IMG/VR virus record: IMGVR_UViG_3300028812_000221
Coordinates: 1 to 20,159 of that record
From: a virus
Reading direction: 5' to 3' (one strand)
Length of the DNA: 20,159 nt
Shown in pieces: positions 1 through 7,113 of this stretch; position 1 is the stretch's first letter; each line of letters opens with the position of its first letter. The notes beneath the pieces are model-generated. The model ran no database searches and was not told where the DNA came from. It worked only from the letters and a program-made list of their open reading frames with translations. The position numbers and the translations under genes were made by a program.

Positions 1-237
1 GCATGGGGAACGCGCTACCGCAACGCCCTAGCTGCGCTGGAACGGAGCGTGGCCGAGCGGGACCGGCTGGCCGATGCGCTGGCCCGATGCGTCTACGCGA
101 AGGGCTACGACGCACGGATGCAGGCGCACGCGGAAGCCCAGGACGTACTCCGCGCCCTGGCCGCTGAACCGAGGGAGCCCGACCCGTGCCCTGTGTGCGG
201 ACCCGTGTGCGAGCAACCGGGGGTGCATCACCGATGA
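1..237 (+). CDS. Small helical protein, 5'-truncated by the window edge
   Basis: The reading frame is open from base 1 and ends at TGA 235-237, so the true start lies upstream; an internal GTG at 49 is possible but has no better support. The visible 78 residues are charged and Ala/Arg-rich, probably helical, followed by a Cys-rich tail (CPVCGPVC) that could bind a metal. An AAEPREP peptide is encoded by the 19-bp repeat at 159-177, which also occurs at the ends of the next two genes. The stop overlaps an ATG at 234 (ATGA), so translation is probably coupled to the next gene. No family is recognised. It could be a truncated member of the same small-gene group as its neighbours. Confidence 0.6.
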   Translation, partial: AWGTRYRNALAALERSVAERDRLADALARCVYAKGYDARMQAHAEAQDVLRALAAEPREPDPCPVCGPVCEQPGVHHR

Positions 238-550
238 GTTGGCCCGTCTGTGAGAACTGCGGAAGGCGGGTTGTGTTGCCGTGGCGACACGCCCTACCCC
301 CGGCCTACTACGACGTAAGTCACTGGACATACGTTTGCACGGCCGCTGAACCGAGGGAGCCATGAACGTCCCAGCGATCTTCCTGGGAGGACCGTGGGCC
401 GGACGGCACGACCTGTCCGTGAGGTACGGCGTCCACGTCCTTCACACGACCACCGACCGGGGCGAGTACCGCTACCGCGACCGAGGCATGTACGGCACCG
501 GGGAACCTGCCTGGGTCGGATACCTGTGGTGGGCCGCTGAACCGAGGGAG
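159..550 (+). repeat. Three identical 19-bp junction repeats
   Basis: The sequence GGCCGCTGAACCGAGGGAG occurs exactly at 159-177, 341-359 and 532-550. Each copy lies at or near the 3' end of a small gene, is read there as AAEPRE, and carries a GAGGGAG Shine-Dalgarno sequence just before the next start (GTG 186 or ATG 234, ATG 362, GTG 556). The first and third copies are both followed by a GACCCGTG start context. This looks like a mobile or recombining gene junction, comparable in idea to the start-associated sequences described in some mycobacteriophages, though the sequence differs. Confidence 0.85.
234..365 (+). CDS. Small Cys-containing protein of unknown function
   Basis: A 43-residue frame from ATG 234 to TGA 363-365, overlapping the upstream stop by ATGA. 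It begins with a CENCGRR knuckle-like motif and has a third Cys near the end, so metal binding is possible but incomplete. The last residues, AAEPREP, come from the second 19-bp repeat. An alternative start is GTG 186, in the same frame and 8 bases after the GGGAG of the first repeat; this would add 16 residues. The stop overlaps the next ATG at 362. No family is recognised. Confidence 0.55.
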   Translation: MSWPVCENCGRRVVLPWRHALPPAYYDVSHWTYVCTAAEPREP

Positions 551-559
551 GACCCGTGA
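362..559 (+). CDS. Small protein of unknown function ending in AAEPREDP
   Basis: A 65-residue frame starting at ATG 362 directly after the GAGGGAG of the second 19-bp repeat. The sequence is Trp/Tyr/Gly-rich (GGPWAGRHD near the N-terminus, YRYRDRGMY in the middle, GYLWW near the end). This pattern resembles short beta-rich phage proteins annotated as hypothetical. The C-terminus AAEPREDP is encoded by the third repeat. The stop TGA 557-559 overlaps the GTG start of the next gene (GTGA), so the two are likely co-translated. Function unknown. Confidence 0.7.
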   Translation: MNVPAIFLGGPWAGRHDLSVRYGVHVLHTTTDRGEYRYRDRGMYGTGEPAWVGYLWWAAEPREDP

Positions 560-702
560 CCGAATGGTATGAGGAGGCGCAGATGAGGGGAAAGCACCGG
601 GGCCCGGACCGGCTGTTGCGATGGTCCGTGTCCCTGGCCGTTCTGGCGTTGGCCGGGCTCCTATTCGGTCAGACCATCGTGGAGTTGTGGGCGTCATGCT
701 GA
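556..702 (+). CDS. Small single-span membrane protein
   Basis: A 48-residue frame from GTG 556, five bases after the GGGAG of the third 19-bp repeat, to TGA 700-702. Residues 1-21 are polar and basic (RGKHRGPDRLLR), followed by a hydrophobic stretch at about residues 22-42 that fits one transmembrane helix and a short outside tail. This arrangement suggests a cytoplasmic N-terminus by the positive-inside rule. It overlaps the next ATG at 696. It is too small to be assigned a role; a holin-like function is conceivable, but nothing in the neighbourhood supports it. Confidence 0.6.
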   Translation: MTEWYEEAQMRGKHRGPDRLLRWSVSLAVLALAGLLFGQTIVELWASC

Positions 703-803
703 GCGAAAAGCTGGTCCGCTGCCCCGACTGCCACGAAAAGCATCATCCACACGAGGCGTGTGTACCCGACCCCCAGGAGCCCTTGCCGCTATGGAACAAA
801 TAG
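696..803 (+). CDS. Tiny Cys/His zinc-knuckle-like protein
   Basis: A 35-residue frame from ATG 696 to TAG 801-803, overlapping the upstream gene by seven bases. It contains Cys9-x2-Cys12 followed by a His-rich stretch (His13, 16, 17, 19) and Cys22, enough ligands for one zinc ion. The downstream gene at 791 overlaps its 3' end. Small Cys/His proteins like this are frequent in phage accessory regions and often have no known role. No family is recognised. Confidence 0.55.
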   Translation: MLSEKLVRCPDCHEKHHPHEACVPDPQEPLPLWNK

Positions 804-1174
804 CCGACGCGTTTAACAAGTGCGAGCACGGCCTAACCCAGTCCAGCTGCGGATTCTGCCACCCGCCGGACCGCAACGAGCCCCCGGGGCATCGGGGCCA
901 CCCGGACGGGACCGAGGTCGCGCGGGCCGAGATGGTGCGCCAGCGGATCATCGGCATTCTGGGTAAGCTCGCAGCCGCAGGCGTCGATCGGCCGCTCCCG
1001 TTCTTCGTGGAAATGGCGCAGCTCGTGACTGTCGAGGATCGGCGCGAGAACTGGTCCAGCATCTACAGCGCCAAAGGCACGGTCGAAAACATCCTGGCCG
1101 GGCGGGCGGCCAAGCATTGGTCGATGGACGCAATCGACGCCACGTGCAAGACGGTGGAGGAGCTGTTGCAATGA
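791..1174 (+). CDS. Unknown protein with N-terminal Cys/His motif
   Basis: 127 residues. ATG 791 is preferred over the in-frame ATG at 758 because AGGAG lies about 11 bases upstream of it and the extra N-terminal residues of the longer form are shadow-like. Cys11, His13, Cys20, Cys23 and His24 form a possible zinc site. After a Pro/His/Gly-rich linker, residues of about 45-127 are predicted helical and amphipathic (RQRIIGILGKLAAAG; TVENILAGRAAKHW). The stop overlaps ATG 1171 of the next gene (ATGA). No family recognised. Confidence 0.7.
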   Translation: MEQIADAFNKCEHGLTQSSCGFCHPPDRNEPPGHRGHPDGTEVARAEMVRQRIIGILGKLAAAGVDRPLPFFVEMAQLVTVEDRRENWSSIYSAKGTVENILAGRAAKHWSMDAIDATCKTVEELLQ

Positions 1175-1314
1175 GGATGGGCTTGCTGGCTATCGTTCTT
1201 TCATTGCTGACGATTTGGGTGTTCGCGCAGGGCATGATCGTGGCAGGCATCCTCGCCGCTGCGTTCACCATCTGCTGTTGGCTGGTAGCCATTGACGATT
1301 GGGAACATCGCTAG
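1171..1314 (+). CDS. Small two-span membrane protein
   Basis: 47 residues from ATG 1171, overlapping the upstream stop, to TAG 1312-1314. Two hydrophobic segments, at about residues 3-19 and 22-41, are separated by a short Gln-Gly turn, and the tail is polar (IDDWEHR), so both ends may face the cytoplasm. The AGGAGG ribosome site of the next large gene overlaps its stop. Length and topology would allow a small holin or a membrane accessory protein, but no lysin adjoins it; function is left open. Confidence 0.65.
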   Translation: MRMGLLAIVLSLLTIWVFAQGMIVAGILAAAFTICCWLVAIDDWEHR

Positions 1315-1325
1315 GAGGCGATCAC

Positions 1326-3254
1326 GTGACGATTGCAGGTACTTGGCTGTTGCAGGAGGTTCCGAACGAGGCCAAGCTCGAAGAGCTGACCCCCACGCTC
1401 TTCCAGATCCTCGATACGACCGATGTTACCGGCCTCTCGCTCCGGTTGCAATGGGACCAGTACGAGCGCGACGGTGGATTCCTCGACGCGCTCCCCGAGC
1501 AGGGCCTGGCCATCGCGCAGGCGGCCGACAAGGACTTCGCCCTCAGGGTGATGGGGGGCCGATTCACTCCGATTAAGTACCAGGGCCGCACCATGGTTTA
1601 CGACGGATCCGCGTCAAACGGGCTGGGCCGGGGAGAGATCATCCCCTTGTGCTTCGGCACGAGAGGCCGTCGCAACATCGCTTTGTTCCTTGGGATGCTA
1701 GGATTGTACGAGCACGTCATCAACTGGTCCAAGGATCGCAGCCTTGAGCTGGTGCACCTTCCCTGGCCGGGGCTCCTGTGGGCCGAGCTGGCGCTGATCA
1801 CGCAAATGACCCGCCAGCGCGGCTACAACTACGAGGTCGTGCGCGACTTCCACCAAGATCTGATGTCCCAGGCTCTGAACGCAGCCGACGACAAGCTGTC
1901 GATCGAGTTCGCCACCTCCGGCCACGTCGATATCAAGCAGATCCGGACCGACATCCAGGCCACGCTCGCCAACCACCCGAACGGGGACTACGGGCTGCTT
2001 TCCACCAACAACGTTAGCGACACGCTGATCGGGTTGCCGTTGAGGAACCAAGACCGGCGCTACGGGGCGCAGATGGTCCGTGAGTTCAACGAGTACGACT
2101 GGCCGCGAGTTTACACGATCATCGAGGGCGAGGATCAGCACGAGAACGCCTACTCCGAGTACCTCGAAGTGTACACCCCCTCGTTCAGCGGCGGCACGTC
2201 GGCGCAGCTGCGCGAGCAGATCACCCTGCACGCTCCGGTCGTCGAGCCGGACCCCGATCCTGACCCCGAGCCCGCCATCTACAAACTGCCCCCCGCGTCG
2301 GTGGACGTCATCCAACAACTGTACTCGCCAACCACGCAGGGGCTCGATTCCAAGGTCCGAGCTGCCCTGGCTAACACCGACCAGTACCTTACCGGATTCG
2401 GCACGCGGATCCCGGCGCACTACCTGGACGACGACCTGCACCTGCTCGACGAATCTTTCGAGATCGCAGAGCGGAACGGACTACGCTACCGGCCCCGGCT
2501 CATGATGGGTGGCCACGTCTCAGAGGAAGTGAAGGCCGCGATGCCCGACCGATTCTTGTACCAGGGGACGGGCCAGCAAAAGGGCAAGATCCCGCGTCCG
2601 ACCGACGGGCTGCGTACGAACCTGAACACCTGGATGCTGGACTACTACCGCGAAAAGATGCGCGTCGTGTTCGCCTGGTGCTCGGCGCGCGGAGTGGATC
2701 TGTTCAACGTCCCGATGCTCGGCCGCGACTACTCCGAGCTGTACGACGGACCCGAGGTCCAAAACGACCAAGCGGGATGGCTCGCGTTCCACAAGGCGAT
2801 GATCGACATCGTGTGCGAGGAGCAGGTCCCCGGCGTCACAGCCGGATTCGGATTCAGCGGCCATGGCCCGTTTTACAACGCGCTCATCGACGGCGTTCGG
2901 GTGGACATGGGCATGGAGCTGTCAAAGCACGTCGCGCTGCGGATGCCCAAGCCCGACCAGGCCGAGGTCCAGGGGAACGGATGGAGCCCGACGCAGATTT
3001 GGGGCCAGTCCTCGTCCAGCACCGAGGCGCAGCTGGACCGCTACCTCACCACGAACCCGACGCTCGTCCCCGGCGCACAGGCGATCCAGCCTTGGGGCGT
3101 GAGCCCCTACGCGATGCTCACGACGGCGCAATGTCAATCCCTGTTCGACCAGCTCGATCGGATCGGAGCCCGGCAGGTGGAGCTTTACCTGGAAACCCCG
3201 GCGCGGGACACGACCGGCCGCCTCGCCCCGCTCCTGGCCGAGTATCTGGCCTGA
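1326..3254 (+). CDS. Two-domain barrel-like protein, probable glycoside-hydrolase-like virion protein
   Basis: 642 residues from GTG 1326, seven bases after AGGAGG. An acidic Pro-Asp linker at about residues 305-315 joins two halves that resemble each other. Matching blocks are VTGLSLRL / LTGFGTRI, RVMGG / RLMMGG, LVHLPWPGLLWAEL / LFNVPMLGRDYSEL, a downstream FH, and FATSGH / FGFSGH. The pattern of alternating hydrophobic strands and helices fits (beta/alpha)8 barrels as in glycoside hydrolases. Glu154 and Glu471 sit at equivalent positions in the two halves and could be catalytic, though no specific GH family is identified. It may be a tail or tip-associated carbohydrate-binding or cleaving protein; this is inference from size, fold pattern and position. 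An enzyme that is not in the virion remains possible. Confidence 0.7.
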   Translation: MTIAGTWLLQEVPNEAKLEELTPTLFQILDTTDVTGLSLRLQWDQYERDGGFLDALPEQGLAIAQAADKDFALRVMGGRFTPIKYQGRTMVYDGSASNGLGRGEIIPLCFGTRGRRNIALFLGMLGLYEHVINWSKDRSLELVHLPWPGLLWAELALITQMTRQRGYNYEVVRDFHQDLMSQALNAADDKLSIEFATSGHVDIKQIRTDIQATLANHPNGDYGLLSTNNVSDTLIGLPLRNQDRRYGAQMVREFNEYDWPRVYTIIEGEDQHENAYSEYLEVYTPSFSGGTSAQLREQITLHAPVVEPDPDPDPEPAIYKLPPASVDVIQQLYSPTTQGLDSKVRAALANTDQYLTGFGTRIPAHYLDDDLHLLDESFEIAERNGLRYRPRLMMGGHVSEEVKAAMPDRFLYQGTGQQKGKIPRPTDGLRTNLNTWMLDYYREKMRVVFAWCSARGVDLFNVPMLGRDYSELYDGPEVQNDQAGWLAFHKAMIDIVCEEQVPGVTAGFGFSGHGPFYNALIDGVRVDMGMELSKHVALRMPKPDQAEVQGNGWSPTQIWGQSSSSTEAQLDRYLTTNPTLVPGAQAIQPWGVSPYAMLTTAQCQSLFDQLDRIGARQVELYLETPARDTTGRLAPLLAEYLA

Positions 3255-3263
3255 CACAGGATA

Positions 3264-3292
3264 TTGACAGGACGCGGCGGCTGTGTTATGAT
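3264..3292 (+). promoter_or_regulatory. SigA-type promoter ahead of the 3341 gene
   Basis: TTGACA (3264-3269), a 17-base spacer and TATGAT (3287-3292) form a near-consensus housekeeping promoter. It starts ten bases after the stop codon of the barrel protein, and transcription should begin near 3299, about 42 bases before ATG 3341. Confidence 0.9.
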
Positions 3293-3340
3293 GGTGTCGT
3301 CGGGGAGGGACCCCGGCACCGGATGGAAGGGAGGCCACAG

Positions 3341-4264
3341 ATGCGAACCCGCATCAACAAGCTCACAGCGCAAAACGTGGCGGCGCTGAAAGAGGTCGGC
3401 ATGGACGGAGCCTACACGGCCACGACCGCCGAGTGGGGCGAGTCCCCCGGCGCGGTCCTGCTGGCCCTGGAAGGGAAGATGCGCGACCTGCCCACGAACG
3501 AGCACCCGCGCAAGTCGCTGTACGCGGTCCGGCGCAAGCTGGCCGCCCTCATCGAGGCGGAGGAGCCCGACTTCACCGCGACGATCACCGTCACCGCGCC
3601 CCCACCCGACCTGGGGATCGACCTCCCGGCGGGCGTGGACCTGAGCGAGGGATCGGTCGTGCTGTTCCGCGACTGGGACGACTCGGACGTGTGGCTCAAG
3701 GTGCAGGGCATCGAGCAGAGCAAGGAACACGGGCCCGCCGCGCGGGGGATCGAGTACCTGAGCGAGCGGTGCCTCGATTCCGAGTACGTCAGCCTGCGCA
3801 GCCTCCCGCTCAGCCAGCTCGTGGACCGCGAGGCCGTGGAGGAAGAAAAGCGCGAGCGCAAGGCCGCCAGCCGCGCCCGCAGCAACGGCACCCGCCGAGT
3901 GGGTGGCGGGGTTTGCGAGCATTGTGGCGAAAAGACCGGCGGCGGCCGATTCCTGGCCGGTCACGACGCCAAGCTCAAGGCCGAGTTGAAGCGCAACGCG
4001 CTCGACCTCTCGGTGGAAGCGGACATTCGCCACCGGATGGCGGCCGAGTCCAACATCCGCGCCGCGCAGCACAAGCCCGAGGACCCCGCCAGCTCCGCCT
4101 GGTTCATCCAGCCCCACGCGTCGGACGTGAAGCGCGTGAAGGAGCTGGTCGGCCAGGGGGACGGATTCCTGCGGTCCGAGGTCGCCCGCCGCATCGGGGC
4201 CGACCCCAAGCCCAAGATCAGCAACGACGGGCCCGAGAGCTTGAAGGAGCTGATGAGGCTGTGA
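3341..4264 (+). CDS. Unknown protein with C-x2-C...GHDA zinc-binding segment
   Basis: 307 residues from ATG 3341, preceded by AAGGGAGG at good spacing and by a strong promoter; the frame extends upstream but crosses the previous gene and promoter. The N-terminal 75 residues look helical. A beta-rich stretch around residues 85-165 (VVLFRDWDDSDVWLKVQGIE) is followed by a charged Arg/Lys/Glu helix. Cys192-x2-Cys195 with GHDAKLKAELKR from His208 makes a small zinc-binding unit also found in the gene at 17160-17468. The C-terminus is basic and helical. DNA or RNA binding is plausible but not shown. It heads a run of small overlapping genes to 5580. Confidence 0.75.
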   Translation: MRTRINKLTAQNVAALKEVGMDGAYTATTAEWGESPGAVLLALEGKMRDLPTNEHPRKSLYAVRRKLAALIEAEEPDFTATITVTAPPPDLGIDLPAGVDLSEGSVVLFRDWDDSDVWLKVQGIEQSKEHGPAARGIEYLSERCLDSEYVSLRSLPLSQLVDREAVEEEKRERKAASRARSNGTRRVGGGVCEHCGEKTGGGRFLAGHDAKLKAELKRNALDLSVEADIRHRMAAESNIRAAQHKPEDPASSAWFIQPHASDVKRVKELVGQGDGFLRSEVARRIGADPKPKISNDGPESLKELMRL

Positions 4265-4452
4265 TGGAGAACCTGGAACAGCGCGTGCAGAGCGTCCTCG
4301 ACGCGTACATCGCCGAGAACGACCCCGAAAAAGGCCACAGTCTGGAAGACGATCTCCTGTGGGACTACATCAACCGTCGGGGAGCCTTGGGCGACCCCGA
4401 CGCCGTGATTCTGCTCCGCATCCAGATTCGCCAGAAGAAGTGGTTCGCATGA
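4264..4452 (+). CDS. Small acidic helical protein of unknown function
   Basis: 62 residues from ATG 4264, whose A is the last base of the upstream TGA stop; GTG 4261 is a less likely alternative. The protein is acidic in the first half (ENDPEKGHSLEDDLLWDY) and ends in a basic amphipathic helix (LLRIQIRQKKW). The stop overlaps ATG 4449. It belongs to the translationally coupled series 3341-5002. No family recognised. Confidence 0.65.
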   Translation: MENLEQRVQSVLDAYIAENDPEKGHSLEDDLLWDYINRRGALGDPDAVILLRIQIRQKKWFA

Positions 4453-4628
4453 ACGATCCGACCATGCAGGAGGTGGCGGACTGGGAGCGGTGGCCGATCG
4501 TCACCATCAAGATCCCGGGGGGCGGAGAGGCGTCGTTGCAGATCGCCCCCGGCATCTTCAAGGACGATCCGCAGATCGGCCCCATGATGAAGCGCCTGTT
4601 CCAAAAGGCGAAGAAAGCGAGCGCATGA
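4449..4628 (+). CDS. Small protein of unknown function
   Basis: 59 residues from ATG 4449 (overlapping the upstream stop) to TGA 4626-4628. It reads as a short beta-hairpin-like stretch (WPIVTIKIPGGGEASLQI) followed by a basic C-terminal helix (MMKRLFQKAKKAS), giving a net positive end that could contact nucleic acid or a partner. The stop overlaps ATG 4625 of the next gene. No family recognised. Confidence 0.65.
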   Translation: MNDPTMQEVADWERWPIVTIKIPGGGEASLQIAPGIFKDDPQIGPMMKRLFQKAKKASA

Positions 4629-5002
4629 TGACGGTGATGGAGGAGCACGGCCGCAAGGCGACGTACCGGGTTTGGGACGGACCCGCCCACCTGTACCGAT
4701 CCTCGTGCATCTGTGGTGAAACGCGAGACCGCCGCACCCCCGCGCTGGCGGAGCGCGAAATCGAGCGCCACATCCTGGATTGGAAGGAAGTGGCCAAGGT
4801 GATCCACGCGCTGCAGCAAGCCGACGGCCCGTGGGAGCGGATCCAGGTCGCCAACGACCCGGCCTACGGCAGCGTGGGCGTGCGGCTCGTGGCGCTCACG
4901 ATGTACGACGCGGACCGAGCGGGCCTGGACGCCACCATGGACCGCCATCCCGCCGGGGGGTCATCCCTGGTCACTCGCGGATCTCACCTAAGGGCCACGT
5001 GA
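4625..5002 (+). CDS. Unknown protein with CxC motif
   Basis: 125 residues from ATG 4625, coupled to the upstream gene by ATGA. The N-terminal part has a Cys28-x-Cys30 pair with His49 further on, in the setting RSSCICGE...ALAEREIERHILDW, a pattern seen in many small actinophage proteins where a Cys pair precedes an amphipathic helix. The C-terminal third is low in recognisable features and Gly/Ser-rich. The stop TGA 5000-5002 overlaps ATG 5002. Function unknown. Confidence 0.65.
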   Translation: MMTVMEEHGRKATYRVWDGPAHLYRSSCICGETRDRRTPALAEREIERHILDWKEVAKVIHALQQADGPWERIQVANDPAYGSVGVRLVALTMYDADRAGLDATMDRHPAGGSSLVTRGSHLRAT

Positions 5003-5304
5003 TGCGAGTCTTCTCAGTCAAGGCGCACCAACGCTGGCACAACTTCTGGAATTACGTCATGGACCGGTTCGCCCTGTTCATGCTCGTATGGATGACCATC
5101 CTGCTTGGGGCCCTGATCGGTTTGGTTGCCCTATTCTCCTGGATCGAGCCCAACGAAGATACGATCCTGTACTTCGAGGGCGGGAACCGGATCGTGTGCG
5201 ACGACGCGCAAATGTTCGACTCCGGCTGGGTCGAGTGCGACGACGTGGGGTACTCGCCCGAGGACGTAGTACGCTGGGAAGACGTCCCCGAGGAGGCCGA
5301 CTAG
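5002..5304 (+). CDS. Single-span membrane protein with acidic tail
   Basis: 100 residues from ATG 5002. Residues 1-22 are basic and aromatic (KAHQRWHNFWNYVMDR), about residues 23-47 form one strongly hydrophobic helix, and the remaining 50 residues are very acidic with two Cys (C64 and C78 region). By the positive-inside rule the acidic domain would lie outside the membrane, where the two Cys could pair. The stop TAG directly precedes ATG 5305. Its position two genes before the secreted lysozyme-like protein makes a lysis-related role possible, but this is only context. Confidence 0.7.
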   Translation: MRVFSVKAHQRWHNFWNYVMDRFALFMLVWMTILLGALIGLVALFSWIEPNEDTILYFEGGNRIVCDDAQMFDSGWVECDDVGYSPEDVVRWEDVPEEAD

Positions 5305-5580
5305 ATGGACATGGGCAAGCTCAACGTCAACCTCAGCCCCGAGGGCGAGCGCGTGCTCCGGCTGATGATGACCCCGTACGTGGGCTCAGTCTGCGCGGTG
5401 TGTGGCGTAGAATACGATACGGTTGACAACCTCATCGCCCGCAACCCCATCTCCACGCCGACCTTCCCCGATCGCAAGACCGGGCTCGTGGATCGCGAGT
5501 GCTGGCTCCCCGCGTTCGATGCGTGGTTCGGCGTGCAGCACGACACCGGCAGGGTCACGGCCCCGGGGGGTGATGCCTAA
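5305..5580 (+). CDS. Small zinc-finger-like protein
   Basis: 91 residues starting immediately after the upstream stop, with GAGGAGG about nine bases before ATG 5305; the ATG at 5311 is an alternative. Cys30-x2-Cys33 (VCAVCGVEYD) and a distant Cys66 (DRECW) could bind zinc. The N-terminus (LNVNLSPEGERVLRLMM) is amphipathic. The block ends the tightly overlapping gene series; a 60-base gap with no clear promoter follows. No family recognised. Confidence 0.65.
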   Translation: MDMGKLNVNLSPEGERVLRLMMTPYVGSVCAVCGVEYDTVDNLIARNPISTPTFPDRKTGLVDRECWLPAFDAWFGVQHDTGRVTAPGGDA

Positions 5581-5640
5581 CAGACCAAACCGCTCGATGC
5601 GCCCCTACCAAGCGGGGCCTACACCGAACGGAGGTGCAAG

Positions 5641-6102
5641 ATGATCAGAAAGCTCACCGGTCTGCTACTTGCAGGCACCTTGATGACCGCCGCAGTCGGG
5701 TTCATGCTGGCACCCGCCAGCGCCGACTCGGCCCGCACGATCCAGGACCGCGAGCGCTGGGGCCGTTACGGCTCGCTCGACGGAAAGCCTGGCCTCAACC
5801 AACATGAAGTGCGCCTGACGATCCGCTGGGCGGCCGAGCGCTGGGACGTACCGGTTGCTACCGCCCTCGCCATCGCCGAGCGCGAGTCTGGTTTCAACGC
5901 TCGAGCCGTAAACAGCTCGTCCGGCGCGTGCGGGGTGTATCAAGCGTACGGACCCGATCCGCAACGGACCTTCCTCGAACGGGTGCGGAAGTTCAACCGC
6001 GAGGTCCCCAACGGCAACGCCGGGCCCTCTTGTTTCAACGGTCGATCCAACGTGATCGTGCACGTGCGAATCATGGGGCGGTCCCTGAGCCCCTGGGATT
6101 GA
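5641..6102 (+). CDS. Secreted lysozyme/lytic-transglycosylase-like protein
   Basis: 153 residues with GGAGG seven bases before ATG 5641. Residues 1-28 are a signal peptide (basic start, hydrophobic core, APASA cleavage site before Asp29). Residues 60-110 contain the SLT-type pattern: a helix, then AIAERESGFNARAVN with probable catalytic Glu82, then SGACGVYQ in the position of the conserved GLMQ-type strand. Cys97 and a Cys near residue 131 may form a disulfide. The domain is short for an SLT lysozyme. Likely it cleaves peptidoglycan outside the membrane, either at lysis or during infection. The stop codon overlaps the -35 box of the next promoter. Confidence 0.8.
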   Translation: MIRKLTGLLLAGTLMTAAVGFMLAPASADSARTIQDRERWGRYGSLDGKPGLNQHEVRLTIRWAAERWDVPVATALAIAERESGFNARAVNSSSGACGVYQAYGPDPQRTFLERVRKFNREVPNGNAGPSCFNGRSNVIVHVRIMGRSLSPWD

Positions 6103-6128
6103 CACGGCCCCAAGGGCCATGCTATGGT
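6099..6128 (+). promoter_or_regulatory. Promoter of the recombination/replication block
   Basis: TTGACA (6099-6104), an 18-base spacer and TATGGT (6123-6128). The TGA inside the -35 box is the stop codon of the lysozyme-like gene. Predicted transcription starts near 6135 and leaves a leader of about 95 bases before ATG 6230. Confidence 0.85.
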
Positions 6129-6143
6129 CCTAGCCCTGGTAGT

Positions 6144-6216
6144 GGCGGGGTGGGCGTTCAATCCGCGTCCGTCCCACCTCGCCGCTGCTGGTTCCGGCGA
6201 GCCGGCGCAAACCGGC
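6144..6216 (+). promoter_or_regulatory. Structured 5' leader of the Sak4-like gene
   Basis: The leader holds an 11-bp stem, GGCGGGGTGGG (6144-6154) with CCCACCTCGCC (6173-6183, one G-U pair), around an 18-base loop. A second small hairpin follows (GCCGG-CGCAAA-CCGGC, about 6201-6216), just before the AGGAGGAGG ribosome site. No known riboswitch class is recognised; it may modulate translation or mRNA stability. Confidence 0.5.
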
Positions 6217-6229
6217 AGGAGGAGGAAGA

Positions 6230-7093
6230 ATGCCAGTACAGTTGGTGAAGGTCGCGGACGCCCGCGACACCACCACAGTTTTGTACTACGGCGACGGAGG
6301 ATCTGGCAAGACCAGCTCCCTCGCTTCGATGGCCAATCTCGGACGAGTCCTGTACGTGGACGCCGAGGCCGGTATCAAGCGCAAGCCCCTGGAAGGACTC
6401 GGCGTCGATGTCGATAACGTCGAGATGCTCCGCATCCAGGGCCTGGACTTCCCCACGCTTGAGGAGGTCTTCGAGATGGTCAAGGCGGACCTGGACGACG
6501 ACGCCGACGCCTGGACGGGCGTGGTGTGGGACTCCGGGACCGAGATCTACCAAGCCCTGCTCCAAGAATCCGTCACCACGAGGGTGAAGCGATTCGCGGC
6601 GCGGGGTGAGTCCAACGCCAAGTCGGACCCGTTCTTCATCGACCGGGACGACTGGGGCCGGGCCAACGGCGAATTCCGCCAGCTCATCCGGCGGTTCCGT
6701 GACCTACCCTGCCACTTCGGTACGGCGTTCTTGCCCCGGCGCGACCAGGACGACAACGGGAAGGTCCACGTTGGTCCGTCCATCTCGCCGGGACTCCAAG
6801 CCGACCTCATCGGCTGGCACGATATCGTCTGCCACACGACCTACGACGACGAGTCGGGCCTCTACATGGGTCGGTTCAAGCCCCACGGGGTGTACCAAGT
6901 CAAGGACCGCTACAGCGCCCTGCCGAACGTGATGGTGGATCCCACCTTCGAGCGGATCATCGGCTACATCTCCGGTGAGCTGGTCGAGGACAACGATCCG
7001 CGTCAGGACGCTCTCAACGGAGCGGACGACGACACGCCGTCACCCACCCCGATCCGCGCGGCGAAGCCCGCCGCAAAGGCCAGTCGCGGCTAG
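6230..7093 (+). CDS. Sak4-like RecA-fold recombination ATPase (AAA_24 type)
   Basis: 287 residues, with AGGAGGAGG just before ATG 6230. Walker A is GDGGSGKT at residues 21-28; VLYVDAEAG follows at about 40-48, and a Walker B-like VVWDSGTE lies near residue 100. The C-terminus is a disordered Ala/Lys/Pro tail. This is the layout of phage nucleotide-binding proteins of the Sak4/AAA_24 group, RecA/Rad51-related ATPases thought to work with a phage single-strand binding protein in annealing-type recombination. The next gene, DUF669-like, is the usual partner, which supports the call. It acts on phage DNA in the cytoplasm. Confidence 0.85.
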   Translation: MPVQLVKVADARDTTTVLYYGDGGSGKTSSLASMANLGRVLYVDAEAGIKRKPLEGLGVDVDNVEMLRIQGLDFPTLEEVFEMVKADLDDDADAWTGVVWDSGTEIYQALLQESVTTRVKRFAARGESNAKSDPFFIDRDDWGRANGEFRQLIRRFRDLPCHFGTAFLPRRDQDDNGKVHVGPSISPGLQADLIGWHDIVCHTTYDDESGLYMGRFKPHGVYQVKDRYSALPNVMVDPTFERIIGYISGELVEDNDPRQDALNGADDDTPSPTPIRAAKPAAKASRG

Positions 7094-7113
7094 CGACAGG
7101 AGGAAGAGAACAG

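Noticed and set aside
2678-3340. Upstream extension of the 3341 gene into a 528-codon frame
   Set aside because: It runs antiparallel in frame to the well-supported barrel gene and across a consensus promoter; ATG 3341 has a good ribosome site.
5408-5450. Promoter from TTGACA near 5423 inside the zinc-finger gene
   Set aside because: No acceptable -10 box is found at 16-18 bases downstream.
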